Origin: an uncultured Clostridium sp.
GTDB taxonomy: Bacteria > Cyanobacteriota > Vampirovibrionia > Gastranaerophilales > Gastranaerophilaceae
Length of the DNA: 43,484 nucleotides
Direction of reading: 5' to 3'
Assembly (NCBI GenBank): GCA_905212085.1
Contig: CAJMDF010000014.1
Span: 1 to 43,484, forward strand
Below, in pieces: positions 1 through 9,298 of the stretch. A model generated the notes under the pieces. That model saw only the letters and a program-made list of their open reading frames with translations, did no database searches and was not told the origin of the DNA. The translations under genes and the position numbers were made by a program. Each line of letters starts with the position of its first letter. Within the stretch, counting starts at the first letter, position 1.

Positions 1-13
1 CAAAATTTAGAAA

Positions 14-898
14 TTAATACAAATATACATCTTCCAACAATTTAATTTCAAATTCACTACCTGCCGGAATTGAAATTCTACCGCCTTTAGACCAGATTGC
101 AAACAATGGAGAACCTACAAAATTTACCGCATAAACTACAATACCAGTTATTGTTGGAATAGGTGAAATGATTACTCCTACTGGGTTATCTGCAAGTTTA
201 GAGGAGGTTCTTCTTGTTTTTTTGTAGAAATTTTCACCTTTATCAATTTGATTTGCAACTCCTTTCCAGTATTGGCGTTTACCTTTTATATTATTAAAAA
301 ATATTTTTTTCATATTAGCTTTTGTTATTTTTCCATGGACTGATCTTGTCTGCCCGTTTACAGTGATACTATCCACCATAAGCACGACAAGTCCACCGTT
401 TCCGCTAATTTGAGGTTGGTGAGAATCTTCTACAACTGCCGTAAATTTTGTACCATTCATTACAGTTATATATCTTTGTGTCACTGGTTTTATAGATGTA
501 AATGATACTTTTGCTCCCTCACGAAGATAATCAGAAATTACAGAATTTGATTTAACTCGGAATTTTGTACCTTTTTTAATTCTTATTGCAGTTGATTTAT
601 CAAAATTATATTCATTTGGGAGTTTTTTTACACCCAATTGAGGTTTTGCCGCAGGAGTTGACGGTAAAGACTTTGGAGCTGCCTGTGGAGCTTGAGTTGT
701 TTGAGGAGTTTTAGGAACTGTATTTTGTTGTACAGGAGCAGTCTTTGGTAATGCAGGTAAGGACTGTTCTAATTTTGACGGGTCATAAGTCCTTCTTATT
801 TCATCGTCAACAGAAGTGTCCAGCTCCAATGCAAAAACAGGAGTTGCTAATAACATAAAAATTATAAATATTGTACTAATAATATCTTTTCTGAACAT
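14..898 (-). CDS. Exported proline-rich protein, function unknown
   Basis: This is a 294-residue protein with an N-terminal hydrophobic signal segment (about residues 5-23, ending near A-L-E-L), so it is probably exported. Residues about 45-95 are rich in P, Q, T and K and look like a disordered linker. The rest looks beta-rich. Its C-terminus has an IPAGSEFEIKLLEDV stretch, a pattern seen in several exported beta-barrel-like domains where I-P-A-G-(T/S) precedes a strand. I recognise no enzyme motif. The ATG overlaps the last 23 bases of the upstream membrane-protein gene, so the two are probably translated from one message with the GltA-like gene upstream. The reading frame is complete, with its stop at bases 14-16. 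The family is unknown to me; export is reasonably supported. Confidence 0.75.
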   Translation of the reverse strand: MFRKDIISTIFIIFMLLATPVFALELDTSVDDEIRRTYDPSKLEQSLPALPKTAPVQQNTVPKTPQTTQAPQAAPKSLPSTPAAKPQLGVKKLPNEYNFDKSTAIRIKKGTKFRVKSNSVISDYLREGAKVSFTSIKPVTQRYITVMNGTKFTAVVEDSHQPQISGNGGLVVLMVDSITVNGQTRSVHGKITKANMKKIFFNNIKGKRQYWKGVANQIDKGENFYKKTRRTSSKLADNPVGVIISPIPTITGIVVYAVNFVGSPLFAIWSKGGRISIPAGSEFEIKLLEDVYLY

Positions 899-1436
899 TT
901 TCTATATGCGACCTCAATAAGCCATACAAGTCCTCAATATCGACATTTATTCCTGATACAGGATAAGAAAAAGTATTTTTCTCTTGGTGTAAAGCCAAAA
1001 ATTTTTGAAACACATTATAATCTCTTCTTAAATATTTGGCTGAACAAGCTTTTACCTTAATTCTTAAAATCACAGTCCCACGAACATTACATAAAGTAAC
1101 TTTCAATATATCATTCCAATCAACAAATCCCTCAGGTAAAATAATCCCAGTTTCATTTGTTGTTAAAATTAAAGGATTTTTTATACAATAAAACAAAGTT
1201 AAAAAAAATAAGATTGTAAAAAAGTAAACACCCAAACAACCATAAATTTTAAAAGTAATAGGATTATAAAAACAGTGAATCCTATGATTAAGATTACAAT
1301 CCATAGCTAAATTATCTGCATTAAAAATAAAATACAAAGCAGCTATAGTAAAAACAATTATAGTCAAAGACATAAAAATTAAATACTTCTTTGTGTATCC
1401 TATCTTGAATTCTTTTATTTCACTGCTTTTATCCAT
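876..1436 (-). CDS. Two-helix membrane protein with C-terminal PH-like domain, unknown
   Basis: This 186-residue protein has two predicted membrane helices (about residues 18-38 and 64-87) joined by a short loop with two cysteines. A soluble domain of about 95 residues follows. It begins with a strand pattern (LTTNETGIILPEGFVDWNDI) that resembles the bacterial PH-like domains found after two membrane helices. The D-W-N-D-I segment matches the usual 'i.W.dI' signature of such domains. The role is unknown. It begins 7 bases after the stop of the GltA-like gene and overlaps the next gene by 23 bases, so it sits in the middle of a three-gene transcript. An AGGA sequence lies about 6 bases before the ATG. 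Confidence 0.7.
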   Translation of the reverse strand: MDKSSEIKEFKIGYTKKYLIFMSLTIIVFTIAALYFIFNADNLAMDCNLNHRIHCFYNPITFKIYGCLGVYFFTILFFLTLFYCIKNPLILTTNETGIILPEGFVDWNDILKVTLCNVRGTVILRIKVKACSAKYLRRDYNVFQKFLALHQEKNTFSYPVSGINVDIEDLYGLLRSHIENVQKRYY

Positions 1437-1443
1437 ATTAATC

Positions 1444-2814
1444 CTATTTTAGCATTTCGTTAATAGCTTTTGCGGCTTTTTTACCTGCTCCCATAGCGTT
1501 AATTGCATTAGATTCACCAACCGGAGCAACATCACCGCCTGCATATACAGTCGGGATATTTGTAGCACGAGTTTCACCATCAACTGTGATATAACCTTTT
1601 TTATCAGTTATAATTTCAATACCATCTGCTTCTGCCGAACGCTGAATAATCGGGTTTGGACCTGTTCCTAATGCAACAATTACGGTATCAAGATCCATAA
1701 TTTCAGTTTTTCCTGTTGCAACAGGACGTCTTCTACCTGACTCATCAGGTTCTCCTAATTCCATAACTTCTAATTCAACAGCTTTTACATAACCATTTTC
1801 TCCGATAATTTCTTTAGGAGCATATAAGAATTTGAATACAACACCTTCTTCTTTAGCGTGTCTTATTTCTTCCAAACGAGCAGGAAGTTCTTTTTCAGTT
1901 CTTCTATATATAATATAAACTTCTTCAAATCCTACACGAACAGCAGTTCTCGCTGCATCCATTGCAACGTTGCCCCCGCCGAAAATTGCAGCCTTTTTAC
2001 CAACTCTTAAAGGTGTAGGGCTATCAGGCTGTCCTGCGTGCATTAAGTTTACTCTTGTTAAAAATTCATTTGCAGAAAATACACCGTTTAAATTTTCTCC
2101 CGGAACATGAAGCATTTTAGGTAATCCTGCACCTGAGCAAATAAATATTGCATCAAAACCGTCTTCTTTTAATTGTTTTAGGGTAATAGATTTACCGACA
2201 ATTACATTTTTATGGAATTTAACCCCCATTGCTTTCAAGTTTTCAATTTCCCTATCAAGTACAACACGAGGTAATCTGAAAGGAGGTATACCATATCTTA
2301 AAACCCCGCCTAATTCGTGCAAAGCTTCAAATACTTCTACATCATGACCTGCTTTTCTTAAATCACAAGCAGCAGTCATGCCTGCACAACCTGAACCTAC
2401 CACAGCAACTTTTTTACCAGAAGGTTTAATTGCAGGCATTTCAGCTTTAGTATTATCGCCGACATATCTTTCTAAAGCACCGATTGCAACAGGATCTCCT
2501 TTAATTCCTAAAATACAATGTCCTTCACATTGTCTTTCTTGAGGGCACACACGTCCGCATACAGAAGGCAACATACTTGTCTGACGAATAATTTCTCCCG
2601 CTTTATTTAAGTCTCCATCTTTAATTGCTTGAATAAAATCAGGAATTTGAATATTTACAGGGCAACCTTGAACACATTTTGGATTTTTGCAATGCAAACA
2701 TCTTGATGCTTCAAGTTTCACTTGTTCCTCTGTTAAATTGCTTTCTACCGGATCAAAATTATGACGTCTTTCGTTTTTATCTTGTTCTTTTACATGTTGT
2801 CTTTCTATAGCCAT
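1444..2814 (-). CDS. gltA: NADPH-dependent glutamate synthase-type oxidoreductase (GltD/GltA family)
   Basis: This 456-residue flavoprotein is of the glutamate synthase small-subunit type. The N-terminal domain carries the cysteines for two [4Fe-4S] clusters (CLHCKNPKCVQGCP near residues 39-52, then CGRVCPQERQCEGHC near 86-100). An FAD-binding GSGCAG motif lies near 140-145, with a cysteine where proline is usual. An NADPH-binding GGGNVAMDA motif lies near 278. A closing GDV segment completes the FAD site near 428. The length fits the stand-alone homotetrameric GltA form and also the NfnB/SudA-type subunits of electron-bifurcating NADH:ferredoxin enzymes. No partner subunit is present here, so the electron acceptor cannot be decided. 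A GAGAGGGG ribosome binding site precedes the ATG. It is the first gene of a transcript with the two envelope proteins downstream. Confidence 0.9.
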   Translation of the reverse strand: MAIERQHVKEQDKNERRHNFDPVESNLTEEQVKLEASRCLHCKNPKCVQGCPVNIQIPDFIQAIKDGDLNKAGEIIRQTSMLPSVCGRVCPQERQCEGHCILGIKGDPVAIGALERYVGDNTKAEMPAIKPSGKKVAVVGSGCAGMTAACDLRKAGHDVEVFEALHELGGVLRYGIPPFRLPRVVLDREIENLKAMGVKFHKNVIVGKSITLKQLKEDGFDAIFICSGAGLPKMLHVPGENLNGVFSANEFLTRVNLMHAGQPDSPTPLRVGKKAAIFGGGNVAMDAARTAVRVGFEEVYIIYRRTEKELPARLEEIRHAKEEGVVFKFLYAPKEIIGENGYVKAVELEVMELGEPDESGRRRPVATGKTEIMDLDTVIVALGTGPNPIIQRSAEADGIEIITDKKGYITVDGETRATNIPTVYAGGDVAPVGESNAINAMGAGKKAAKAINEMLK

Positions 2815-2845
2815 TGTTTTTTCCCCTCTCTATCTATTAATTATA

Positions 2846-2874
2846 ATTTTACTTTCAAAAAATCTTTTGTGCAA
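2846..2874 (-). promoter_or_regulatory. Candidate promoter of the GltA-like gene
   Basis: Read on the minus strand, a TTGCAC -35 box (2869-2874) and a TAAAAT -10 box (2846-2851) are separated by 17 bases. They sit about 32 bases upstream of the start codon. Confidence 0.45.
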
Positions 2875-2896
2875 GAATATCAAAAAAAGTTAATAA

Positions 2897-5302
2897 ATGA
2901 TTGTAATTAAGCCATTCTTATCTTTAAATATAGTTATGAACATTATTGAAAAAAGCCGAAAATCTCTCGAATTTGATAAAATAGCAGAAAAACTCTCAAA
3001 TTATGCAAAAACAAAGCAAAGTAAAGAAATATGCCTAAAAACTTTGCCATTTGATGATATTGTAAAAATTAAAAACGAACTTAAATGCACTGCAGAAGCA
3101 AAATTCATCCTTGATATGCCGAACGATATTCCAATTGAGTTTGTTGCTGATATCCAACAAATTCAAAAAAATATGGGAGCGACATATCTTTCAGAAGAAG
3201 AATTAATTGACGTTGCAAAAACTCTTAAGACTTCAAGATTAGTGAAAAAATTCTTATCAGAAAATCTCCCTATGCTTTCGATAATAAGAAATGCTGCTCA
3301 AAATCTTATTACAGACAAACAACTGGAAGATAAAATTTTTGCAACATTTGATGAAAACTTAAACATAAGACAAGATGCAACACCTGAATTAAAAGGATTA
3401 TTTGCTGCTCTAAGAGATAATGAGAAAAATCTTAAAAATACAGTAAATTCCCTTTTAAATTCAACAGAATTTTCAAAACACTTGCAAGAAAACATATATA
3501 CAACACGTGATGACAGAATTGTATTTCAGGTAATGGCATCATCAAAAAGCAAAGTTCCAGGAATTGTCCACGACGTTTCTGCAACAAACAAAACTTTTTA
3601 TATAGAACCTGAACAAATCGTTCCCCTAAATAACAAAATTAGAGAAATAAAATCAAATATCCATTCTGAAATGGTAAGAATTCTTGCAGGACTCACCTCT
3701 CTTGTAAAAGATGAAATAAAAGAACTCCAACTATCAGAACAAATTCTTGCAACAATAGATTATCATTTTGCAAAAGCTCGTTATGCAATAAAAATTCAAG
3801 CTGTAGAACCCGAAATTGTTACACATAAAATTATTGAATTTGAAAATATGAAACACCCGCTGCTTATCGGGAATGTTGAAAATGTAATAACTAACAATTT
3901 TGAAATCGGTAAAGATTATAAATCAGTCATAATTACAGGTTCAAATACAGGCGGGAAAACTGTAACTATTAAAACCATCGGATTATATATTCTTATGGCA
4001 AAAGCAGGAATGTTCCTACCTTGTACAGCTGCAAAAATTTATCCTTTTGAAAACGTTTATGCAGACATAGGAGATGATCAAAGCATACTACAAAACCTAT
4101 CAACATTCTCATCTCATATGACAAATATTATAGAAATATTAAACCAAAGTAATGCAAAATCATTTGTAATCTTAGATGAAATTTGTGCAGGAACAGACCC
4201 TGTAGAAGGCGCAGTATTAGCTCAAGTAATATTAGAAAAACTTGCGCAAAAAGAAGTTTTATCAACAGTTACAACCCACTATGGAGAATTAAAAGCTCTT
4301 GAATACACAAACCCTTACTTTAAAAATGCATCAGTTGAATTCAATACAACAACTCTAAAACCGACATATAAATTACTTATAGGTATCCCAGGACTGAGTA
4401 ACGCAATTTCTATAGCGCAAAATTTAGGACTGGAACAAGATATTGTAAACAAAGCAAAAAACATCGTAGTTTCCACTAAAGATCCATCAATTTTGGTCGT
4501 AGAAAAATTGCAGGAAACTCAAGCAAAACTTGCACAAAATCTCGAAGAAGCAGAGAATTTAAAAGAAACTTCCGAAAATCTAAAATCAGAATACGAAAAT
4601 TCTTTAGCAGAAATAAAAAAAGATAAAAAGAAAACAGTAAAAATTATTAAAGATAAATTTGACCGAGAATTATTGGAAGTAAAAGCAGAAATCAAAGATA
4701 TTCTTGATGAATTACGAAGAGAAAAATCTGAAAAAATTGCTCGTCGTTCATACGCAAGACTTGCACAAACAGAACAAAAATTCAGAGGCAAACTATCTGA
4801 ATTTGACGAAAAACAACAATACGCAGAAATTGACTGGTCCAAAGTTCAAAACGGAGACAAATTAATTTTAAAAGAATTAAATCAACCGGTAATAGTGCTT
4901 TCTCTACCTGATAAAAATGATTACATAACAGTTCAAATGGGCAATTTCAAAACAAAAATCAAAACAAGCAAACTCGCACCATATGATTCTGCATATGAAA
5001 AGAAAGAAAATGTCTATAGACCAAGCTCTTTTGAAAAATTTGAACTAAGAAAAACAAGTATTTCAAACACTCTTGATCTTAGAGGTTATAAAGTTGAAGA
5101 AGCTCTTGACAGTCTTGAATTTTATCTTGATAAAGCAAGTCTTGCAAATCTAGCCTGTGTCACAATTATTCACGGACACGGAACAGGGGCTTTAAAATCA
5201 GCTGTCAGAGATTTCTTATCAACATCCCCATATGTCGCAAAATTCCGTCCAGGAGAAGATACTGAAGGCGGAGATGGCGTAAGCATTGTAGACATTAATT
5301 AA
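2897..5302 (+). CDS. mutS2: MutS2 family ATPase/endonuclease
   Basis: This 801-residue MutS2 protein is known as a branched-DNA or collided-ribosome processing ATPase rather than a mismatch-repair MutS. The core ATPase has Walker A TGSNTGGKT (residues 347-355), the DIGDDQS signature (390-396), a STFSSHM segment and Walker B VILDE (424-428). A long charged coiled coil of about residues 515-630 follows. A C-terminal Smr nuclease domain carries LDLRGYK (about 725) and the HGHGTG loop (about 759). The domain order and length match the family. Two starts are possible. ATG 2897 is the longest; ATG 2936 gives an N-terminus (MNIIEKSRKSLEFDKI) closer to family members. Neither has a clear ribosome binding site. 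It lies head to head with the GltA-like gene. Confidence 0.95.
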   Translation: MIVIKPFLSLNIVMNIIEKSRKSLEFDKIAEKLSNYAKTKQSKEICLKTLPFDDIVKIKNELKCTAEAKFILDMPNDIPIEFVADIQQIQKNMGATYLSEEELIDVAKTLKTSRLVKKFLSENLPMLSIIRNAAQNLITDKQLEDKIFATFDENLNIRQDATPELKGLFAALRDNEKNLKNTVNSLLNSTEFSKHLQENIYTTRDDRIVFQVMASSKSKVPGIVHDVSATNKTFYIEPEQIVPLNNKIREIKSNIHSEMVRILAGLTSLVKDEIKELQLSEQILATIDYHFAKARYAIKIQAVEPEIVTHKIIEFENMKHPLLIGNVENVITNNFEIGKDYKSVIITGSNTGGKTVTIKTIGLYILMAKAGMFLPCTAAKIYPFENVYADIGDDQSILQNLSTFSSHMTNIIEILNQSNAKSFVILDEICAGTDPVEGAVLAQVILEKLAQKEVLSTVTTHYGELKALEYTNPYFKNASVEFNTTTLKPTYKLLIGIPGLSNAISIAQNLGLEQDIVNKAKNIVVSTKDPSILVVEKLQETQAKLAQNLEEAENLKETSENLKSEYENSLAEIKKDKKKTVKIIKDKFDRELLEVKAEIKDILDELRREKSEKIARRSYARLAQTEQKFRGKLSEFDEKQQYAEIDWSKVQNGDKLILKELNQPVIVLSLPDKNDYITVQMGNFKTKIKTSKLAPYDSAYEKKENVYRPSSFEKFELRKTSISNTLDLRGYKVEEALDSLEFYLDKASLANLACVTIIHGHGTGALKSAVRDFLSTSPYVAKFRPGEDTEGGDGVSIVDIN

Positions 5303-5329
5303 AAATAATAACCCAAAATAAATTTATCC

Positions 5330-5357
5330 TTGCAAAAGTCAAAAAAAATGCTAGAAT
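5330..5357 (+). promoter_or_regulatory. Candidate promoter of the M20 peptidase gene
   Basis: TTGCAA (5330-5335) and TAGAAT (5352-5357) are separated by 16 bases. The spacing to the ATG at 5385 leaves room for the GAGAGAGGA ribosome binding site. Confidence 0.45.
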
Positions 5358-5384
5358 AATTTTTGAAAGAGAGAGGATAAAATT

Positions 5385-6551
5385 ATGATAATGATTGAAG
5401 ATATTAGAAAAGAACACGAACTCGTTGATTTGTTTTGTAATCTTGCAGAAGTTCCATCTCCATCTATGCACGAAGAAAAAGTCGCAGAATGGATTAAAAA
5501 CTACTGTGATAAAAATAGTATTAACTGCAAATTAGACGATTTTAAAAATGTTGTGATAAATATTCCTGCAACCGATAGCTCAAAAGAACCTCTAATGCTA
5601 TCAGCTCATATGGATGTAATCGGTGATGAAAGCCCTGTAAAAACTTATGTTGATGAAAACGGATTTATCCACGCAATAGACAGAACTTTAGGAGGAGATG
5701 ACAAAGCAGGTGTTGCAAATGCTCTTTTATTTGCAAAAGAACTTGCAAAATCAGATATGAAACATGGCGGACTTGAAGTTATGTTCACTCGAGATGAAGA
5801 AAATAATCTTTCAGGAATCAGAAATGCAAATCTTAAAAACTTTAAATCAAAATATGTACTTGTACTCGATAGCGATACACTGGGGCAATGCGAAGTTTCA
5901 GGAGCAAGTTACACTTTAGCTAGAATTAAAGTACACAGTTTCAAAGGCGGTCATTCAGGAATTGACATCGGAGATAAAACACGTGCTAATGCAGCAAAAT
6001 TAATTGCCGATCTAATTTCTTCACTTCCTCAAGGTGTATTCTATGAAGAAGAAGGAACTGTTGTTACATCATGCAACTTAGGCGGGATTTCTGCAGGAAA
6101 TATCAATGTGACAAACATCATAAATACAGATGCTGAAGTAAGCTATTCTATCAGAAGCTCAAGCCGTAAAAAAGAAGAAGAATTGAAAAATAAAATGTCC
6201 CTTACTGTTGATGAATTCAATAATAAAAATAAAGAAATAGCAAAAGCATCAATTGAATTTGAAGAACACCTACCACCTTTTGAAAAAGTAGATGATGATT
6301 ATATCCCAATACTTTTTGAAACAGCAGCAAAAAAAGTCGGAGTAATACCGGATATCACATCATTCCACGCTGGTGCGGAAACTCACATTTATGCGAATGA
6401 AGTAAATGCTAATAGTGACAAATTTGTTCCATACTTATTAGGACTTGCAACAGTTTGCAATATGCATTCAAAAAATGAATATTTGGATTACAAAACACTA
6501 TTAAAAGGACATGAACTTTTACAAGAATTATTCAAAGCATTTAATTCTTAA
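5385..6551 (+). CDS. M20-family peptidase, peptidase T-like
   Basis: This 388-residue zinc aminopeptidase of the M20 family most resembles the cytoplasmic peptidase-T-like group, which trims short peptides. Expected metal and catalytic residues are visible: SAHMDV (H75, D77), LGGDDKAG (bridging D105), the DEE catalytic/ligand pair (E138, E139), LDSD (D162/D164) and a C-terminal histidine in NMHSKNE (about 359). The dimerisation domain lies between (about 180-290) and begins with the typical KGGHSG segment. No signal peptide is seen. A second in-frame ATG lies two codons downstream at 5391. The gene has its own candidate promoter, and its 3' end is closed by a strong hairpin shared with the convergent neighbour. 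Confidence 0.9.
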   Translation: MIMIEDIRKEHELVDLFCNLAEVPSPSMHEEKVAEWIKNYCDKNSINCKLDDFKNVVINIPATDSSKEPLMLSAHMDVIGDESPVKTYVDENGFIHAIDRTLGGDDKAGVANALLFAKELAKSDMKHGGLEVMFTRDEENNLSGIRNANLKNFKSKYVLVLDSDTLGQCEVSGASYTLARIKVHSFKGGHSGIDIGDKTRANAAKLIADLISSLPQGVFYEEEGTVVTSCNLGGISAGNINVTNIINTDAEVSYSIRSSSRKKEEELKNKMSLTVDEFNNKNKEIAKASIEFEEHLPPFEKVDDDYIPILFETAAKKVGVIPDITSFHAGAETHIYANEVNANSDKFVPYLLGLATVCNMHSKNEYLDYKTLLKGHELLQELFKAFNS

Positions 6552-6555
6552 AAAT

Positions 6556-6584
6556 AAAAGCTCCCATATAAAATGGGAGCTTTT
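6556..6584. terminator. Bidirectional intrinsic terminator
   Basis: A 12-bp perfect stem (AAAAGCTCCCAT at 6556-6567 pairing with 6573-6584) with a 5-base loop has a T run on the plus side and an A run on the other. It lies between the convergent stop codons of the M20 peptidase (6551) and the large unknown protein (6591), so it can serve both. Confidence 0.85.
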
Positions 6585-6590
6585 TACTAA

Positions 6591-8498
6591 CTATGAAAAT
6601 GCTTTAAAAGATCTTTCAACGTTTTTGTCAATTACACTTTTAATTGAATCATATTCTGTTTGCAATGCTGAATGTTCTGAATCTAATTTTTTCAAATCTT
6701 GATCATATTTTTTATCTTGATTTTCTATTTCAGTCATTGCATTTTTATATTTTACTTCGGCAATTGCAATAGCTGTTTCATTTTCCTGAGATCTTATATC
6801 ACTAGCATTTGTGTAAATAATTGAAGTCCAATCATATGTTCCTATTTCCGGATATTTTTCAGATCCGTTTTCTGAGTATGAAGCTTGCTCCATTGTCAAA
6901 ATACCATTTTCTAATGCAAATTGTAACCACTCAGAATTGTTTAACAAATTATCATCTAAAACCTTATAATTATTAGTATTTTTAGTTCCATCCGCATTAG
7001 TGGCACCTCCGCCCATTCTGTAATATAGGTTGACATACCATTGATATCTTGCATCTGTTTCATCAGGAATAGTCTTTTCCGGAACAGTATCTAAACTTGC
7101 AACATAATTTGCTTTACTCTTTTGAATATCACTAAGCCAAGCACTCATTTGATTTTGCCAATCTTTAATTGCTTCATAGTAATCCGGAGTAACTTGATTT
7201 AATGTAGTTGTAATATCTGTTTGGAAATTTTGCAAATAGACTTTTAATTCATCATATGTATAGTTTGTACCATCTGCTTTCTGTAAAGAAGCATCACCAT
7301 AATGTTCCATAACATAAAATAAATCAACAACTTTTTCTTTAAAAGTTTTTTGTACCATATCACCATCTGAATTTATTTTATAGTTACTTAATAATTTATC
7401 AATATCCAATGAAGAACTTGTAATAGTCGGACCAGTAGCCGGAGCTAAAACATCTGCTTCGCCATCACCGTCATCATCTTTACATAAATATTCTGAAACT
7501 TCTGCCATATTAGGAGTCTGCCCCATACTATTAATATAAGACCCATTAATATGTCCATTTGGAGTAATAGTCCAACTTGAATTTACAGTTGTACTGTATG
7601 TCTGCCCCCAAGAAGAATCTACTCGTCCTGAAGAATTTATATCAGAAACTTTTAAATCCAAAAGGTGAGCAAGTACATGTAAATAACAACTTTGGCTTCC
7701 AGCCATTGCTTGTTGGTAACATTTTTTTGATGCTAAATCGAATTTTTGAGCCAAAATAGTCCCATCATCAGAACGATAATCGTCTTCATTTGGAAACTCT
7801 ACAGTTGGCGGGCTCAACAATTCATTTATGTATCCGCCAAAAGTTCCTCCGATATTTGCATAATCAGTAAATAAAGAATTGCCTGTAACTTGAGTTTTCC
7901 AATTATTTACAACATTTGTTATCTGCTGAGCATCAGCCTCTGTAACTTCAGTTGGATCTTTAGTTACAATAGTTTGTAAATTAGCAATATCTGTATCTGT
8001 CATAGCTGAAAAATAATCATTCCATTGCCCTGGATTATTTTCATCATATAAATTTTCATATAAATATGAGCCGTCATCTACAGTAGTTTTTCCATAAATT
8101 CCTGTTAATGCTTCCGGATACTTAGGATTATCAACTTCCGGAATGCCATAACTATATAAAAATTCTGATAAACTGTTAGATTCTTCATATTTTTTTATGT
8201 CAGTACCATTAAGCATAATCTGACCAGCAGAGTTAACTAATGAATATTGATTTTTTAAATCACTATATGTTAATAAAGTGTTTGCTGTTAATGATTGATA
8301 AGATACTTCCCCATTATCATTATATGTACTGAACATTAATTGAGTAGAATTTAATGCATCCATATATTCTTGGCTAGCTTCTGAAGACTGATCTGCCAAA
8401 CGTAACTTTGAATTTGTTATGGTTTGAGAGCGTAGTTCATTATCGGTCAATCTCGCCGTAATGCTTAATAATCTTGCTTGTCCTGCTGCCATTCCCAT
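6591..8498 (-). CDS. Large protein with helical N- and C-termini, unknown (axial-protein-like layout)
   Basis: This is a 635-residue protein I cannot name. It has no signal peptide. The first 60 or so residues (MGMAAGQARLLSITARLTDN and on) and the last 65 (a heptad-like stretch ending ERSFKAFS) look like amphipathic helices or coiled coils. The middle is polar, rich in N, S, T, Y and D. An acidic DDDGDGEAD stretch (about residues 338-346) resembles a calcium-binding EF-hand-like loop. Paired helical ends around a variable middle is the layout of flagellar and type III axial or secreted proteins, but I see no such genes nearby and claim only the layout. The gene is monocistronic between two hairpins. 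An AAGGAA sequence lies 12 bases before ATG 8498; a second in-frame ATG at 8492 is also possible. Confidence 0.75.
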   Translation of the reverse strand: MGMAAGQARLLSITARLTDNELRSQTITNSKLRLADQSSEASQEYMDALNSTQLMFSTYNDNGEVSYQSLTANTLLTYSDLKNQYSLVNSAGQIMLNGTDIKKYEESNSLSEFLYSYGIPEVDNPKYPEALTGIYGKTTVDDGSYLYENLYDENNPGQWNDYFSAMTDTDIANLQTIVTKDPTEVTEADAQQITNVVNNWKTQVTGNSLFTDYANIGGTFGGYINELLSPPTVEFPNEDDYRSDDGTILAQKFDLASKKCYQQAMAGSQSCYLHVLAHLLDLKVSDINSSGRVDSSWGQTYSTTVNSSWTITPNGHINGSYINSMGQTPNMAEVSEYLCKDDDGDGEADVLAPATGPTITSSSLDIDKLLSNYKINSDGDMVQKTFKEKVVDLFYVMEHYGDASLQKADGTNYTYDELKVYLQNFQTDITTTLNQVTPDYYEAIKDWQNQMSAWLSDIQKSKANYVASLDTVPEKTIPDETDARYQWYVNLYYRMGGGATNADGTKNTNNYKVLDDNLLNNSEWLQFALENGILTMEQASYSENGSEKYPEIGTYDWTSIIYTNASDIRSQENETAIAIAEVKYKNAMTEIENQDKKYDQDLKKLDSEHSALQTEYDSIKSVIDKNVERSFKAFS

Positions 8499-8559
8499 AT
8501 CGATACATGATTCCTTTCTAAATTGGTATACGGAAAACTAGGAATGTTTCTTTAACAAG

Positions 8560-8589
8560 TTTATATAATTTATTAAGAAATATTTACAA
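8560..8589 (-). promoter_or_regulatory. Candidate promoter of the 635-residue protein
   Basis: On the minus strand, TTGTAA (8584-8589) and TATAAA (8560-8565) are 18 bases apart, about 60 bases upstream of the start codon. The -35 box touches the T run of the upstream terminator. Confidence 0.35.
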
Positions 8590-8621
8590 AAAAAAGAGCC
8601 TTTTAAAAGGCTCTTTTTTTT
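8588..8621. terminator. Intrinsic terminator after the lytic transglycosylase gene
   Basis: A 15-bp perfect stem (left arm 8588-8602, right arm 8607-8621; core AGAGCC/GGCTCT) has a 4-base loop and is flanked by long A and T runs. It lies just downstream of the minus-strand stop at 8642. Confidence 0.85.
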
Positions 8622-8641
8622 GTATCACTATAACAAAACTT

Positions 8642-9298
8642 TTATATTGCAACGGTTAGAGTTTCTAATTTTAACTCAATAGGTTTCTCTTGTAAAACTT
8701 CAACCTGCAAATCTTTTACGTCAACTGCTTTACTAACAGGTTTATGCACAGTTGTTTTAGGTGCAACAGGTTTAACAGTAACTGCTTTTGGTTTTTGAGC
8801 AGTATATACACCTTTTCTGGCTTTAATTACTGCCGGATCAGGGTTTGATTTTTGTCTGTTGACATCTGTCATAATTTTACTTACAAAACGTCTTGTTTCA
8901 CCATATGGTGGAACTGCATTGTATTTTTTTACATTTCCAGGACCGGCATTGTAAGCTGCCAAAGCTAGTTCTACAGAACCAAACATATTATACATTTTCT
9001 TATAATATGTAATACCTGCTTTAATGTTTTCATTTAAAGAATAAGGATTATACCCCATTCTTCTTGCAGTAGATGGCATCAATTGAAATACTCCGACTGC
9101 ACCGTGCGAACTTCTCGCTTCATGGCGGAATCCTGACTCTGTACGAGCTATACTCAATGCAATTGCAGGATCAACACCCATTTCAATAGCATGTTTTACT
9201 ATTGTGGCTTTTACGGAATTAACGTCTGCTGCTTGACACTGAACATGGCTAAGTAACATACACGTTAGCGTAAAAGTTAACAGTAACAATTTTTTCAA
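8642..9298 (-). CDS. Lytic transglycosylase, SLT domain, exported
   Basis: This 218-residue exported peptidoglycan lytic transglycosylase cleaves the MurNAc-GlcNAc bond. The start is set at TTG 9298: an AGAGGA ribosome binding site lies 7 bases upstream, and the protein then begins directly with a signal peptide (KKLLLLTFTLTCMLLSHVQC). The longer frame to 9370 would bury that signal behind 24 residues. The SLT fold is clear: catalytic glutamate in ARTESGF (E54), GVFQLMP (69-75), and AAYNAGPGNV (114-123). The C-terminal 60 residues are rich in K, P, V and T, probably a wall-spanning or disordered tail. Cysteines at 13 and 21 near the signal end leave a lipoprotein possible but there is no clean lipobox. 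Confidence 0.88.
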   Translation of the reverse strand: MKKLLLLTFTLTCMLLSHVQCQAADVNSVKATIVKHAIEMGVDPAIALSIARTESGFRHEARSSHGAVGVFQLMPSTARRMGYNPYSLNENIKAGITYYKKMYNMFGSVELALAAYNAGPGNVKKYNAVPPYGETRRFVSKIMTDVNRQKSNPDPAVIKARKGVYTAQKPKAVTVKPVAPKTTVHKPVSKAVDVKDLQVEVLQEKPIELKLETLTVAI

